Assembly (NCBI GenBank): GCA_025464125.1
Contig: JAODLU010000230.1
Span: 1-7,875 of the forward strand
DNA: 7,875 nt
Direction of reading: 5' to 3'
From: Microbacteriaceae bacterium
Lineage (GTDB): Bacteria; Actinomycetota; Actinomycetes; Actinomycetales; Microbacteriaceae
The translations under genes were made by a program, and so were the position numbers. Below are positions 1 through 5,495 of the stretch, one piece after another. Every line of letters starts with the position of its first letter. Positions within the stretch are counted from its first letter, which is position 1. The notes beneath the pieces are model-generated. The model was not told where the DNA came from, did not search any database, and saw nothing but the letters and a program-made list of their open reading frames with translations.

Positions 1-2
1 TG

Positions 3-1304
3 CTGCTCGGTGGCCGCCTGTCTGACCTGATCGGCCGCAAGCGCACCTTCATCATCGGCCTCGTCGGCTTCGCCACGGCATCCGCTATCGGTGGGGCTGC
101 AACCAGCTTCGGCATGCTTGTCGGTGCCCGCGCGCTGCAGGGCGCGTTCGGCGCTCTTCTCGCCCCGACGGCGCTGGCCGTGCTCACCACGACCTTCACC
201 ATCCCGAAAGAGCGTGCTCGTGCGTTCGGCGTCTTCGGCGCGATCGCTGGCGCAGGTGGCGCCGTCGGCCTGCTGCTCGGCGGCTACCTGACGCAGGACT
301 TCGACTGGCGCTGGAACCTTTACATCAACATCCCCATCGCCATCATCGGCGTTGTCGCTGCGGCGATATTCGTAGACAAGGTGGAGCGCACCGGCCCGCG
401 GCCGAAGCTCGACATCCCTGGCACGGTTCTCGTCTCTGGCGCACTGTTCGGTCTCGTCTATGGTTTCTCGAACGCCGAGAACGAGGGCTGGGATTCCCCG
501 CTCACCTGGGGCTTCCTCGCAGCATCCGGCGTGCTGTTCATCGCCTTCGTGCTGTGGCAGCGCAGGGCAACGCATCCCCTCCTTCCCCTCTCTATCGTTC
601 TCGACCGCAACCGCGGCGCCGCATACAGCGCGGTGATGATCGCGGGCATCGGAATGTTCGGCGTCTTCCTGTTCGTCACCTATTACCTGCAGGTGTCGCT
701 GCACTACACGCCCATCCAGACGGGCATCTCGTTCCTGCCCATGATCGGCGCGCTGATCGTCGCTGCACAGATCGGCACAAACTTCCTCGTGCCGCGCCTC
801 GGTCCGAAGATCATGGTGCCCGCCGGGATGCTGCTCGCCGCAAGTGCTCTAATCGCCTTCACCCGCCTCGACCTGGCGAGCGACTATGTGCCTGACGTAA
901 TGGTTCCGCTCATCATCATGGGTCTCGGCATGGGCACGATCATGCCGGCCGCCATGCAGACTGCGACCCTTGGGGTCGACCGCCAGTTCGCCGGTGTCGC
1001 GTCGGCAATGGTCAACACCAGCCAGCAGGTGGGTGGCTCAGTGGGAACCGCGCTGCTCAACACCCTCGCTGCAACCGCGGCTACGGGGTATGTGGCGTCG
1101 CACCTGCCAGCCACGGCAGCCGTCGCAGCGCAAGCGGCCATCCACAGCTACACAGTCGCGTACTGGTGGGGTGCAGGATTCTTCCTCTTCGGAGCCCTGC
1201 TTTCTGCCCTGCTGTTCCGCCGTCGCGGGCACGGCCTGTCACTGTCGCACGCTCCTGCACCCGCTGCAGCTGTCGAGCAGGCCGAGCCGGTCGCCGCGCA
1301 CTAA
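3..1304 (+). CDS. DHA2-family MFS drug exporter, 5' end missing
   Basis: Partial gene whose first residues lie left of the window. The open frame is intact from base 3 to a TAA stop and leaves 433 residues. It begins inside the conserved MFS loop between TM2 and TM3 (GGRLSDLIGRKR, motif A). A glycine-rich motif C-like helix (GAIAGAGGAVGLLLGG) follows, then the WRWNLYINIPI signature typical of the EmrB/QacA drug:H+ antiporter-2 group (14 TM helices). Long hydrophobic helices continue to about residue 405, and the tail is short, basic and then Ala/Pro-rich. The family exports hydrophobic drugs, dyes or metabolites at the cytoplasmic membrane using the proton gradient. The substrate cannot be predicted. 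The gene is convergent with ctaG, with 32 bases between the stops and no clear terminator hairpin. Family assignment is firm; the subfamily is likely. Confidence 0.93.
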   Translation: MLGGRLSDLIGRKRTFIIGLVGFATASAIGGAATSFGMLVGARALQGAFGALLAPTALAVLTTTFTIPKERARAFGVFGAIAGAGGAVGLLLGGYLTQDFDWRWNLYINIPIAIIGVVAAAIFVDKVERTGPRPKLDIPGTVLVSGALFGLVYGFSNAENEGWDSPLTWGFLAASGVLFIAFVLWQRRATHPLLPLSIVLDRNRGAAYSAVMIAGIGMFGVFLFVTYYLQVSLHYTPIQTGISFLPMIGALIVAAQIGTNFLVPRLGPKIMVPAGMLLAASALIAFTRLDLASDYVPDVMVPLIIMGLGMGTIMPAAMQTATLGVDRQFAGVASAMVNTSQQVGGSVGTALLNTLAATAATGYVASHLPATAAVAAQAAIHSYTVAYWWGAGFFLFGALLSALLFRRRGHGLSLSHAPAPAAAVEQAEPVAAH

Positions 1305-1336
1305 GCCGCAGCAGCAAAGCGCAGTACAGGTGGTCG

Positions 1337-2206
1337 TCACTGCCGCCGGGCACGCAGGTGCTCGGCGGTGAGGGCGGCCATCTCGTCGTCGCTCAGGTCG
1401 TCAAGGGTCTTCGCTTCGCGGCGGTCGACCCGCGACCAGCGCACGAACAGCAGGATCAAAATGGGGATGTCTGCCACCTCGGCTATGAACCAGAGCAGGT
1501 CTCCCGACAGCTGCTGGTCGCGCAAGATGTGCGGAAACCAGCCCGGAACTGTGGCGTTGACCACGCCGACCCCATCCAGCACGTGGTCGTTGAGTCTCAG
1601 CAGGATGCCCGGGATGGCATCGAGCACCAGTTCCACGAAGACGAGCATGAACTCGATCGTGATGAAGAAGCTGGTGCGCTGGTCGGTCTGCTCCACGATC
1701 GGCAGCACCATCAGCAGGCCCACCACCGGCACCGCGATCGAGAGAATCGCAGTGCCCGCAGCGCTCTCGCGAAGACTGCCGGCGATGGGGGTCAGAAAAA
1801 CGGTGAAGGCTGCGAGTGCGAATATGGGCGCGAACACCGCGTTGCCGACAACCCGCACGACGCGGGAACCCAGGGCGGTGTCGAGGATTCGAAGCTGCGC
1901 TCCGCCGAGTGCAAGCCGGGCGAGAGCAACCGGTTGCCCGACGCTCAGCAGCGCGGGAACGGCGAACAGCAGCAGCGCGATCCGCGTGCTGAAGGCCCAG
2001 CGCAGGTCGTGGCTCCATACCCCGAGAAAGCCGAACTGCACAAACGCGAACGACCCGAGTCCGAGCAGAAAGAAGCTCGCCGTGCGCCATGCGGGCCAGC
2101 GGATGCCGCGTCGCCGGAGGGTCACGAGGCCGCCAGCGTAAAGCCCGCCGGCGATGACCAGCGCAACCAGTGCGGTGCCGTCGACGCGCCAGGTCGTGAT
2201 CAGCAC
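1337..2206 (-). CDS. ctaG: CtaG-like cytochrome c oxidase assembly membrane protein
   Basis: A 289-residue polytopic membrane protein with about seven hydrophobic segments (roughly residues 11-29, 43-64, 71-93, 118-140, 152-172, 178-196 and 235-256) and a charged cytoplasmic-looking tail. It matches the caa3_CtaG family, whose members help assemble the copper-containing oxidase. Visible family landmarks are the N-terminal ITTWRVDG, the LLSVGQPVALA helix end and the DQQLSGDLLWFIAE segment before the last helix. The usual His-Met-x-Gln-His cluster of the third helix is absent; the corresponding stretch reads AFSTRIALLL. The start is uncertain. The GTG at 2206 places ITTWRVDG at the N-terminus as in relatives but has no clear ribosome binding site. 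The open frame continues upstream, with an ATG at 2359, and even runs antisense through the tRNA, but that part has no protein-like character. Confidence 0.82.
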   Translation of the reverse strand: MLITTWRVDGTALVALVIAGGLYAGGLVTLRRRGIRWPAWRTASFFLLGLGSFAFVQFGFLGVWSHDLRWAFSTRIALLLFAVPALLSVGQPVALARLALGGAQLRILDTALGSRVVRVVGNAVFAPIFALAAFTVFLTPIAGSLRESAAGTAILSIAVPVVGLLMVLPIVEQTDQRTSFFITIEFMLVFVELVLDAIPGILLRLNDHVLDGVGVVNATVPGWFPHILRDQQLSGDLLWFIAEVADIPILILLFVRWSRVDRREAKTLDDLSDDEMAALTAEHLRARRQ

Positions 2207-2407
2207 GAGGATGCTCGGCGTTGGGTCTCGATTCGCTGCGGCCTGGCCGGGGTGCCGGTCACCCCGAGCATCCCACTGCTTGCTGTGACCTTCATCGATG
2301 CCGCTGCGTATGCGCCTACCGCCCAGTTGACCGTCGCAGGTTCGCGTTTGAACACCCATGCCGGGTGGGTTAGAGTGACTAGTCGGCCCGACTTCGGTGG
2401 GGCTCGG
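2207..2407. other. Divergent spacer between ctaG and tRNA-Gln
   Basis: About 200 bases lie between the chosen ctaG start (minus strand) and the tRNA (plus strand). The predicted tRNA promoter sits in the right half. If ctaG starts at the GTG, its promoter and leader must also lie here, but I could not pick out a convincing minus-strand -10/-35 pair. The minus frame is open throughout, so a longer CtaG N-terminus starting at the ATG at 2359 is possible. The translated stretch is hydrophilic, rich in Arg, Gly and Asp, and unlike a membrane protein N-terminus. Confidence 0.4.
2348..2376 (+). promoter_or_regulatory. Predicted promoter of tRNA-Gln
   Basis: A -35-like TTGAAC (2348-2353) and a -10-like TAGAGT (2371-2376) are separated by 17 bases, the ideal sigma-70/HrdB spacing. 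Each hexamer matches four of six consensus positions. Transcription would start near 2383, leaving a leader of about 25 nt before the mature tRNA 5' end at 2408. The position, just upstream of a stable-RNA gene, supports the call. No experiment is available. Confidence 0.55.
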
Positions 2408-2479
2408 TGGGGTGTGGTGTAATTGGCAACACGGAAGATTCTGATTCTTTTGTTCTTGGTTCGAGTCCAGGCACCCCAG
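2408..2479 (+). tRNA. tRNA-Gln, anticodon CTG
   Basis: A 72-nt tRNA folds by hand with no mismatch other than G-U. The 7-bp acceptor stem pairs 2408-2414 (TGGGGTG) with 2472-2478 (CACCCCA). The 4-bp D stem pairs GTGT 2417-2420 with ACAC 2429-2432. The 5-bp anticodon stem pairs 2434-2438 with 2446-2450, with one G-U pair. The anticodon loop is TTCTGAT, anticodon CTG at 2441-2443, reading CAG. The variable loop has 4 nt. The T arm has the loop TTCGAGT, with stem 2455-2459 against 2467-2471 and one U-G pair. The discriminator is G2479, and CCA is not encoded. The U1-A72 first pair and G73 discriminator agree with known glutamine tRNA identity features. Confidence 0.95.
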
Positions 2480-2546
2480 CAGCAGGGAACCCCCAGCGGT
2501 CTCGGTAAAACCGGTCCAGCACCGTGTGATGCCGCAGAATAAGAAC

Positions 2547-3416
2547 ATGGTCACAGCCCGAGTGCGCAAGACACTCCTCATCAGTGGGGCAGCCGCCGTG
2601 GCGGTGGCCGTAGCCGTCGCCGCGTTCCTCGTCTGGCCGCGGGGGGCCGAGACCACGGTTGCGGCGAAACCGACACCCGTGATGACCGCGACGCCCGCCC
2701 CCACCCCTACTCCGACCCCGGAACCGGTTTACGACCTGACCGGGCTCCCGGTGCAAGACGTGTTCGCGATCACGCCAGCCCTTCCCGTGGACGATGGATC
2801 CGGGAGCTTCACCGGCCTCGTCGCCACGCCACTGGGCGCGTCGGCGCCAGTGTTCGCGACTCCCGGAGCCACGCCAGTCGCCCAACTGCCGGTCACGCTG
2901 CGCTTCGGTGGAACGACGGTGCCGATCGTCGAAAGGCGCGAAGGCTGGGTGCGGGTGCTGCTCGCCGGCCGCCAGGCGACCCCCGCCACAGGCAACCCCG
3001 GGCAGCTCAGCGGATGGTTGCGTGTCAACGACGTGAGCATCACCACCCTGCCGGCCTCAATCGAGGTTCACATCGCCCAGAAGACCGTCGAGATCGTGAC
3101 CTCCGCGGGGAGGGAGCTGGTCGCCAATAACTTCGGATGGGGCTCGTCGAAGACGCCGACCCCGCTCGGGCGCACGTTCATCATGATCAGCGAAGACTCC
3201 CACGCGGGCTATACCCGCGGGCACAACACCGTGTACCTCGGGGTGCAATCGCCAACACTCAACGACTTCGCTGGCACCCCCGTCGCGGTGACGGCCTTTC
3301 ACTACCATGACGTGCGATCCGGAGCCGTCTCGAATGGATGCATCCGCCTCGACGCCGCCGCAACCGATCGTCTGGCCCAGCTCCCGCAGGGAACACCGGT
3401 CACGATCTTCAGCTAG
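2547..3416 (+). CDS. Membrane-anchored L,D-transpeptidase (YkuD domain)
   Basis: A cell-wall cross-linking enzyme candidate. L,D-transpeptidases use a cysteine to form 3->3 peptide bridges in peptidoglycan or to attach proteins to it. With the ATG at 2547 it has 289 residues: a short basic N-terminus, one Ala/Val-rich membrane anchor or uncleaved signal (about 8-30), a Pro/Thr linker (about 41-60), a beta-rich SH3-like region with REGWVRVLL (about 93-162), then the YkuD domain (about 172-289). Domain landmarks are KTPTPLGRTFIM, FHYHD (His252/His254) and SNGCIRLD with nucleophile Cys265 (codon 3339-3341). The usual SHGC box reads SNGC here, so its histidine is replaced by Asn. Earlier starts (GTG 2526, ATG 2529) are possible; I chose 2547 because a weak purine stretch (AGAATAAG) precedes it. 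It starts 67 bases after the tRNA and is convergent with the response regulator, 13 bases apart. Confidence 0.9.
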   Translation: MVTARVRKTLLISGAAAVAVAVAVAAFLVWPRGAETTVAAKPTPVMTATPAPTPTPTPEPVYDLTGLPVQDVFAITPALPVDDGSGSFTGLVATPLGASAPVFATPGATPVAQLPVTLRFGGTTVPIVERREGWVRVLLAGRQATPATGNPGQLSGWLRVNDVSITTLPASIEVHIAQKTVEIVTSAGRELVANNFGWGSSKTPTPLGRTFIMISEDSHAGYTRGHNTVYLGVQSPTLNDFAGTPVAVTAFHYHDVRSGAVSNGCIRLDAAATDRLAQLPQGTPVTIFS

Positions 3417-3429
3417 CCTGCGTCGCGCC

Positions 3430-4101
3430 CTAGGGCCCGCCGAGCCAGTGGTCGATGCGGTGATGGTCTGGCGTGAACCCATGCATTACGCCCCACAGAA
3501 CTGCCTGGGTTCGACTTGCGACCCCGATTTTGCGATAGATGACGCGCACGTACGACTTGATGGTGTTCGGACTGAGATAGGTGAGGGCAGCGACCTCTGC
3601 GTTGCTCTTGCCCTGCGTGATGAGGGCCAGAATTTCTGATTCGCGATCGGTGATGCCCTCGCTGCGCCCCGGCCAGTCGAGCCCCATCGCGCTGCCCGCT
3701 CGCCGAGGGGGCGTGTTGAACACCTCTTCACCAGCGTGCACGGCTTCGAGTGCCGCGACCAGGTCCCTGGCGGGAAGAGTCTTCGAGAGGTAGCCACGCA
3801 CGCCCTGTCTGCGGGCGCTGTCGATAAGAGCCTGATGAAAGTTCCAGGTGTAGATGACGACCCGTTTGGCGCGGGGGTTAGCGACAAGGGCGGTTATCTC
3901 CTCGTGATCGGACTCCGGCTGCGCAAACGAGTCGTACATGACTACGTCGATCGGATCGCTCACCGACGAGTTCGCGTCGATCTCCGCGACGACAACCCTG
4001 TCGCGGTAGCGGTCGAACATATGCGCCAGACCCATCAGCACGACGTCGTAGTCATCAACGAGTGCGACGGTCAACGGACGTGCGGGCGCTGGGGTGTTCA
4101 T
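3430..4101 (-). CDS. LuxR/NarL-type response regulator, orphan
   Basis: A 223-residue two-domain regulator. The receiver domain (about 10-122) has the acidic pair Asp16-Asp17 in VALVDDYD, phospho-acceptor Asp57 in VVMYDSFA, switch Thr85 in VVIYTWN and Lys107 in GYLSK, so phosphorylation looks possible. The C-terminal LuxR-type helix-turn-helix (about 149-209) contains ITDRESEILALITQGKSNAEVA and LSPNTIKSYVRVIYRKIGV, the DNA-recognition unit of the NarL/FixJ family. The ATG at 4101 is chosen because conserved receiver sequence begins ten residues later; an in-frame ATG at 4188 would add 29 non-homologous residues and run through the intergenic repeats. No histidine kinase is in the window, so the partner is unknown. 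The gene is divergent from the GlsB-like gene, and the inverted repeats between them are candidate autoregulatory sites. Confidence 0.92.
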   Translation of the reverse strand: MNTPAPARPLTVALVDDYDVVLMGLAHMFDRYRDRVVVAEIDANSSVSDPIDVVMYDSFAQPESDHEEITALVANPRAKRVVIYTWNFHQALIDSARRQGVRGYLSKTLPARDLVAALEAVHAGEEVFNTPPRRAGSAMGLDWPGRSEGITDRESEILALITQGKSNAEVAALTYLSPNTIKSYVRVIYRKIGVASRTQAVLWGVMHGFTPDHHRIDHWLGGP

Positions 4102-4116
4102 AGATGCGACTTTACA

Positions 4117-4150
4117 TACCAAGGGGTGTACAGAACTACCTCCCTTGGTA
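4117..4150. repeat. 9-bp inverted repeat upstream of the response regulator
   Basis: TACCAAGGG (4117-4125) and CCCTTGGTA (4142-4150) are perfect reverse complements separated by 16 bases. They lie 16-49 bases upstream of the response regulator ATG, where its promoter should be, and inside the divergent spacer to the GlsB-like gene. The length and position fit a dimeric operator, for example for the regulator itself, but a role as an RNA hairpin is not excluded. Confidence 0.6.
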
Positions 4151-4153
4151 GTT
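4134..4153. repeat. Nested 7-bp inverted repeat sharing the right arm
   Basis: AACTACC (4134-4140) and GGTAGTT (4147-4153) are perfect reverse complements with a 6-base spacer. The right arm overlaps the right arm of the larger repeat at 4117-4150, so the two hairpins could not form at once in RNA. In DNA they would be two overlapping dyads. The function is unknown. Confidence 0.55.
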
Positions 4154-4214
4154 AAGTGATGGGCAGTCGCCGCATCCGCGGTGAGCAATCACTTCACAGA
4201 AAAGAACCCCCATT

Positions 4215-4484
4215 ATGAGCTTTCTCGGATTCATTCTTCTCGGCCTCATCGCAGGTGTCATCGCCAGGCTGATCGTGCCGGGTCGCCAGGGCGGCGGCTG
4301 GCTCATCACGCTGGTGCTCGGCGTGGTTGGTGCACTGCTCGGCGGCTGGCTCGGCGGACTCATCTTCCATGTCGGCTACGACGGATTCTTCTCGCTGACA
4401 TCGTGGATCCTCGCCATCGTCGGCGCCATCATCGTGCTGCTCATCTACGGCGCAGTCACCGGTCGCCGCAGCGTTCGCCGCTGA
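4215..4484 (+). CDS. GlsB/YeaQ/YmgE-family stress response membrane protein
   Basis: An 89-residue, very hydrophobic protein of the Transgly_assoc/GlsB family, at the family's usual length. Three membrane segments are visible (about 2-20, 29-51 and 62-81). The conserved glycine-rich core IARLIVPGRQGGGW followed by GVVGALLGGWLGG is present, and the C-terminus is basic (GRRSVRR). Relatives are small inner-membrane proteins induced by general, acid or envelope stress; no biochemical activity is firmly assigned. The ATG at 4215 is the only sensible start, with a weak purine-rich AGAAAAG upstream. It is divergent from the response regulator, which may control it. It is followed by a palindrome over its stop codon and a GC hairpin, and appears monocistronic. 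Confidence 0.9.
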   Translation: MSFLGFILLGLIAGVIARLIVPGRQGGGWLITLVLGVVGALLGGWLGGLIFHVGYDGFFSLTSWILAIVGAIIVLLIYGAVTGRRSVRR

Positions 4485-4492
4485 CCGGTCAG
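4481..4492. repeat. Perfect 12-bp palindrome over the GlsB-like stop codon
   Basis: CTGACCGGTCAG is a perfect palindrome that includes the TGA stop of the GlsB-like gene. It has no loop, so it is a poor RNA hairpin. It may be a protein site or chance in this GC-rich DNA. Confidence 0.3.
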
Positions 4493-4502
4493 CACCTCGC
4501 CT

Positions 4503-4532
4503 GTCGGCCGTTCGCACTCGCGGGCGGCCGAC
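4503..4532 (+). terminator. GC-rich hairpin after the GlsB-like gene
   Basis: GTCGGCCG (4503-4510) pairs perfectly with CGGCCGAC (4525-4532) around a 14-base loop. It starts 19 bases past the stop codon and lies before the MarR promoter region. There is no T tract after it, so it is not a canonical intrinsic terminator. Such U-less hairpins are often proposed as transcript ends in actinomycetes. The assignment is tentative. Confidence 0.4.
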
Positions 4533-4578
4533 GCCGGTGGGCTTCACGTACCACGCCATAGGTATGTTGGGGTCCTCA

Positions 4579-4595
4579 TAATATAGAGTTCCCAC
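4579..4595 (+). promoter_or_regulatory. -10-like element of the MarR gene, possible leaderless start
   Basis: A sharp A/T-rich island in GC-rich DNA (CATAATATAGAG, 4577-4588) contains overlapping -10-like hexamers TAATAT (4579-4584) and TATAGA (4582-4587). They end only 9-12 bases before the MarR ATG at 4596. No Shine-Dalgarno sequence is present in the intervening bases. Transcription would therefore begin at or within about five bases of the start codon. No good -35 is seen. Confidence 0.45.
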
Positions 4596-5090
4596 ATGGA
4601 TTCTTACGTCGACGGCATGGTGATTCCAGACGAGGGTTCTGATCGCGCACACACTGCTGGCCGCACCCTGATCCAGCTCGCTCACGTTGTGGTGCGCCTC
4701 GAAGATCGTGCCCTCACGCGTGAGCTCGGACTCAGCTATCGACAGATGCGCATTTTGAAGCACATCGATGCAGGCATCACCTCGGGCACAGAACTCGGCA
4801 AGATCTTCGGGGTGACAGCACCGGCCATAAGCGAGACCCTCGAGTCTCTCGTGCGCAAGAATCTCGTGGCACGCGAGCCTCACGACACCGATCGCCGCGC
4901 GGTGCGCCTGGTACTCACCAGGGCCGGGTCAGAGCTCAACGCCCGCGCCCACAAGGTCGAGATCGAGCTGTCGCAGCACCTGCTTGGTCCGCTAACCGAA
5001 GACGACATCGAGAACCTGCTCGATCTCGCTCATCGCGTGCTGGTCCCCAGCCAGGAGACGCTCATCACCCGGCGGCTGTCGCAAAGCTGA
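4596..5090 (+). CDS. MarR-family transcriptional regulator
   Basis: A 164-residue winged helix-turn-helix protein, a usual length for MarR regulators, which act as dimers and often release DNA on binding a small aromatic or acyl-CoA-type ligand. Helix-turn-helix sequence runs about 47-93, including SGTELGKIFGVTAPAISETL with the recognition helix near 74-87. The beta wing is about 94-108 with the family Asp-x-Arg-like DRRAVRL stretch. Flanking helices (about 18-45 and 112-160) form the dimerisation region. The ATG at 4596 follows an A/T-rich -10-like element with no ribosome binding site, suggesting leaderless translation. The gene is convergent with the acyl-CoA catabolic operon (18 bases between stops), so a regulatory link to that operon is possible but rests on position only. 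Confidence 0.9.
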   Translation: MDSYVDGMVIPDEGSDRAHTAGRTLIQLAHVVVRLEDRALTRELGLSYRQMRILKHIDAGITSGTELGKIFGVTAPAISETLESLVRKNLVAREPHDTDRRAVRLVLTRAGSELNARAHKVEIELSQHLLGPLTEDDIENLLDLAHRVLVPSQETLITRRLSQS

Positions 5091-5108
5091 TCGCACCAAC
5101 AGCTGCGT

Positions 5109-5495
5109 CTAGCGGCCTTCCGGCTCAGCCACGCGGAATCCGGCGCCCGGGTAGAGCGACACATCTGCGGCGGGCCGTTCGACGAGTCGCACTCTCGTGC
5201 CGATGCGCAACTCGAGCGCTGGGGAGGCGTGGGCCAGCACGCGAGGACCGTCGTCGGTTTCTACCAGCACGACGGCGTAGGGAGTCAGTTCGCTGACCGT
5301 CGGGGACATTGCGACGTGGTTCACGGTGAACGAGTACAGCACGCCGCCTCCGCTCAACCGTCGGCTGGCAAGGGGCCGGTGAGGGTGCTGGGGGCAGAAC
5401 TGGCGCCCTGCAGGCACGAAGGTGCCGTCAACCTCGCATGCTGGAAGGTCAAGTCCTCTCGCGGGCTCGTTGGCTGCAACCTGTTCGTTCGTCAT
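5109..5495 (-). CDS. DUF35 OB-fold acyl-CoA-associated protein, altered zinc ribbon
   Basis: A 128-residue protein with the DUF35 layout: an N-terminal rubredoxin-like zinc ribbon, then an OB-fold. The OB-fold (about 49-108) shows GGVLYSFTVNH, TPYAVVLVET and IGTRVRLVE. The ribbon normally has CxxC...CPxC; here the four positions read Cys20, Asp23, Cys34 and His37, so two of the four cysteines are replaced. Whether metal is still held is open. DUF35 proteins partner thiolase-superfamily enzymes; in steroid degradation the DUF35 part of ChsH2 binds and activates the aldolase Ltp2. The start ATG overlaps the stop of the upstream thiolase-like gene in ATGA, with GGGGGA as ribosome binding site, a strong sign of a coupled, equimolar two-subunit product. 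It is the last gene of the operon. Confidence 0.9.
   Translation of the reverse strand: MTNEQVAANEPARGLDLPACEVDGTFVPAGRQFCPQHPHRPLASRRLSGGGVLYSFTVNHVAMSPTVSELTPYAVVLVETDDGPRVLAHASPALELRIGTRVRLVERPAADVSLYPGAGFRVAEPEGR

Noticed and set aside
1305..1336. Possible shared terminator between the convergent exporter and ctaG genes
   Set aside because: No stem of convincing length and no T tract in the 32-base gap.
1166..2422. A 418-residue plus-strand open frame opposite ctaG
   Set aside because: It is the antisense shadow of ctaG. Its translation is charged and low-complexity with no domain, while the minus strand gives a coherent membrane protein of a known family.
2207..2704. N-terminal extension of the CtaG frame to an ATG at 2704
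   Set aside because: It runs antisense through the tRNA gene and into the L,D-transpeptidase gene. The added residues look random and family similarity starts near 2206.
2379..2885. Minus-strand frame of 168 residues covering the tRNA and the start of the L,D-transpeptidase
   Set aside because: Gly/Arg-rich antisense translation with no recognisable domain; it overlaps two well-supported plus-strand genes.
3427..3436. Palindrome GCCCTAGGGC between the convergent L,D-transpeptidase and response regulator stops
   Set aside because: Ten bases with no loop, overlapping the regulator's stop codon; too short and not hairpin-forming enough to call a bidirectional terminator.
4137..4143. TACCTCC resembling a NarL-type heptamer
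   Set aside because: A single partial match to a degenerate proteobacterial motif; not evidence of a NarL site in an actinomycete.
4194..4883. Minus-strand frame of 229 residues opposite the GlsB-like and MarR genes
   Set aside because: It spans two supported plus-strand genes and their promoter region, and its translation is an Asp/Glu/Ala-rich shadow without a domain.
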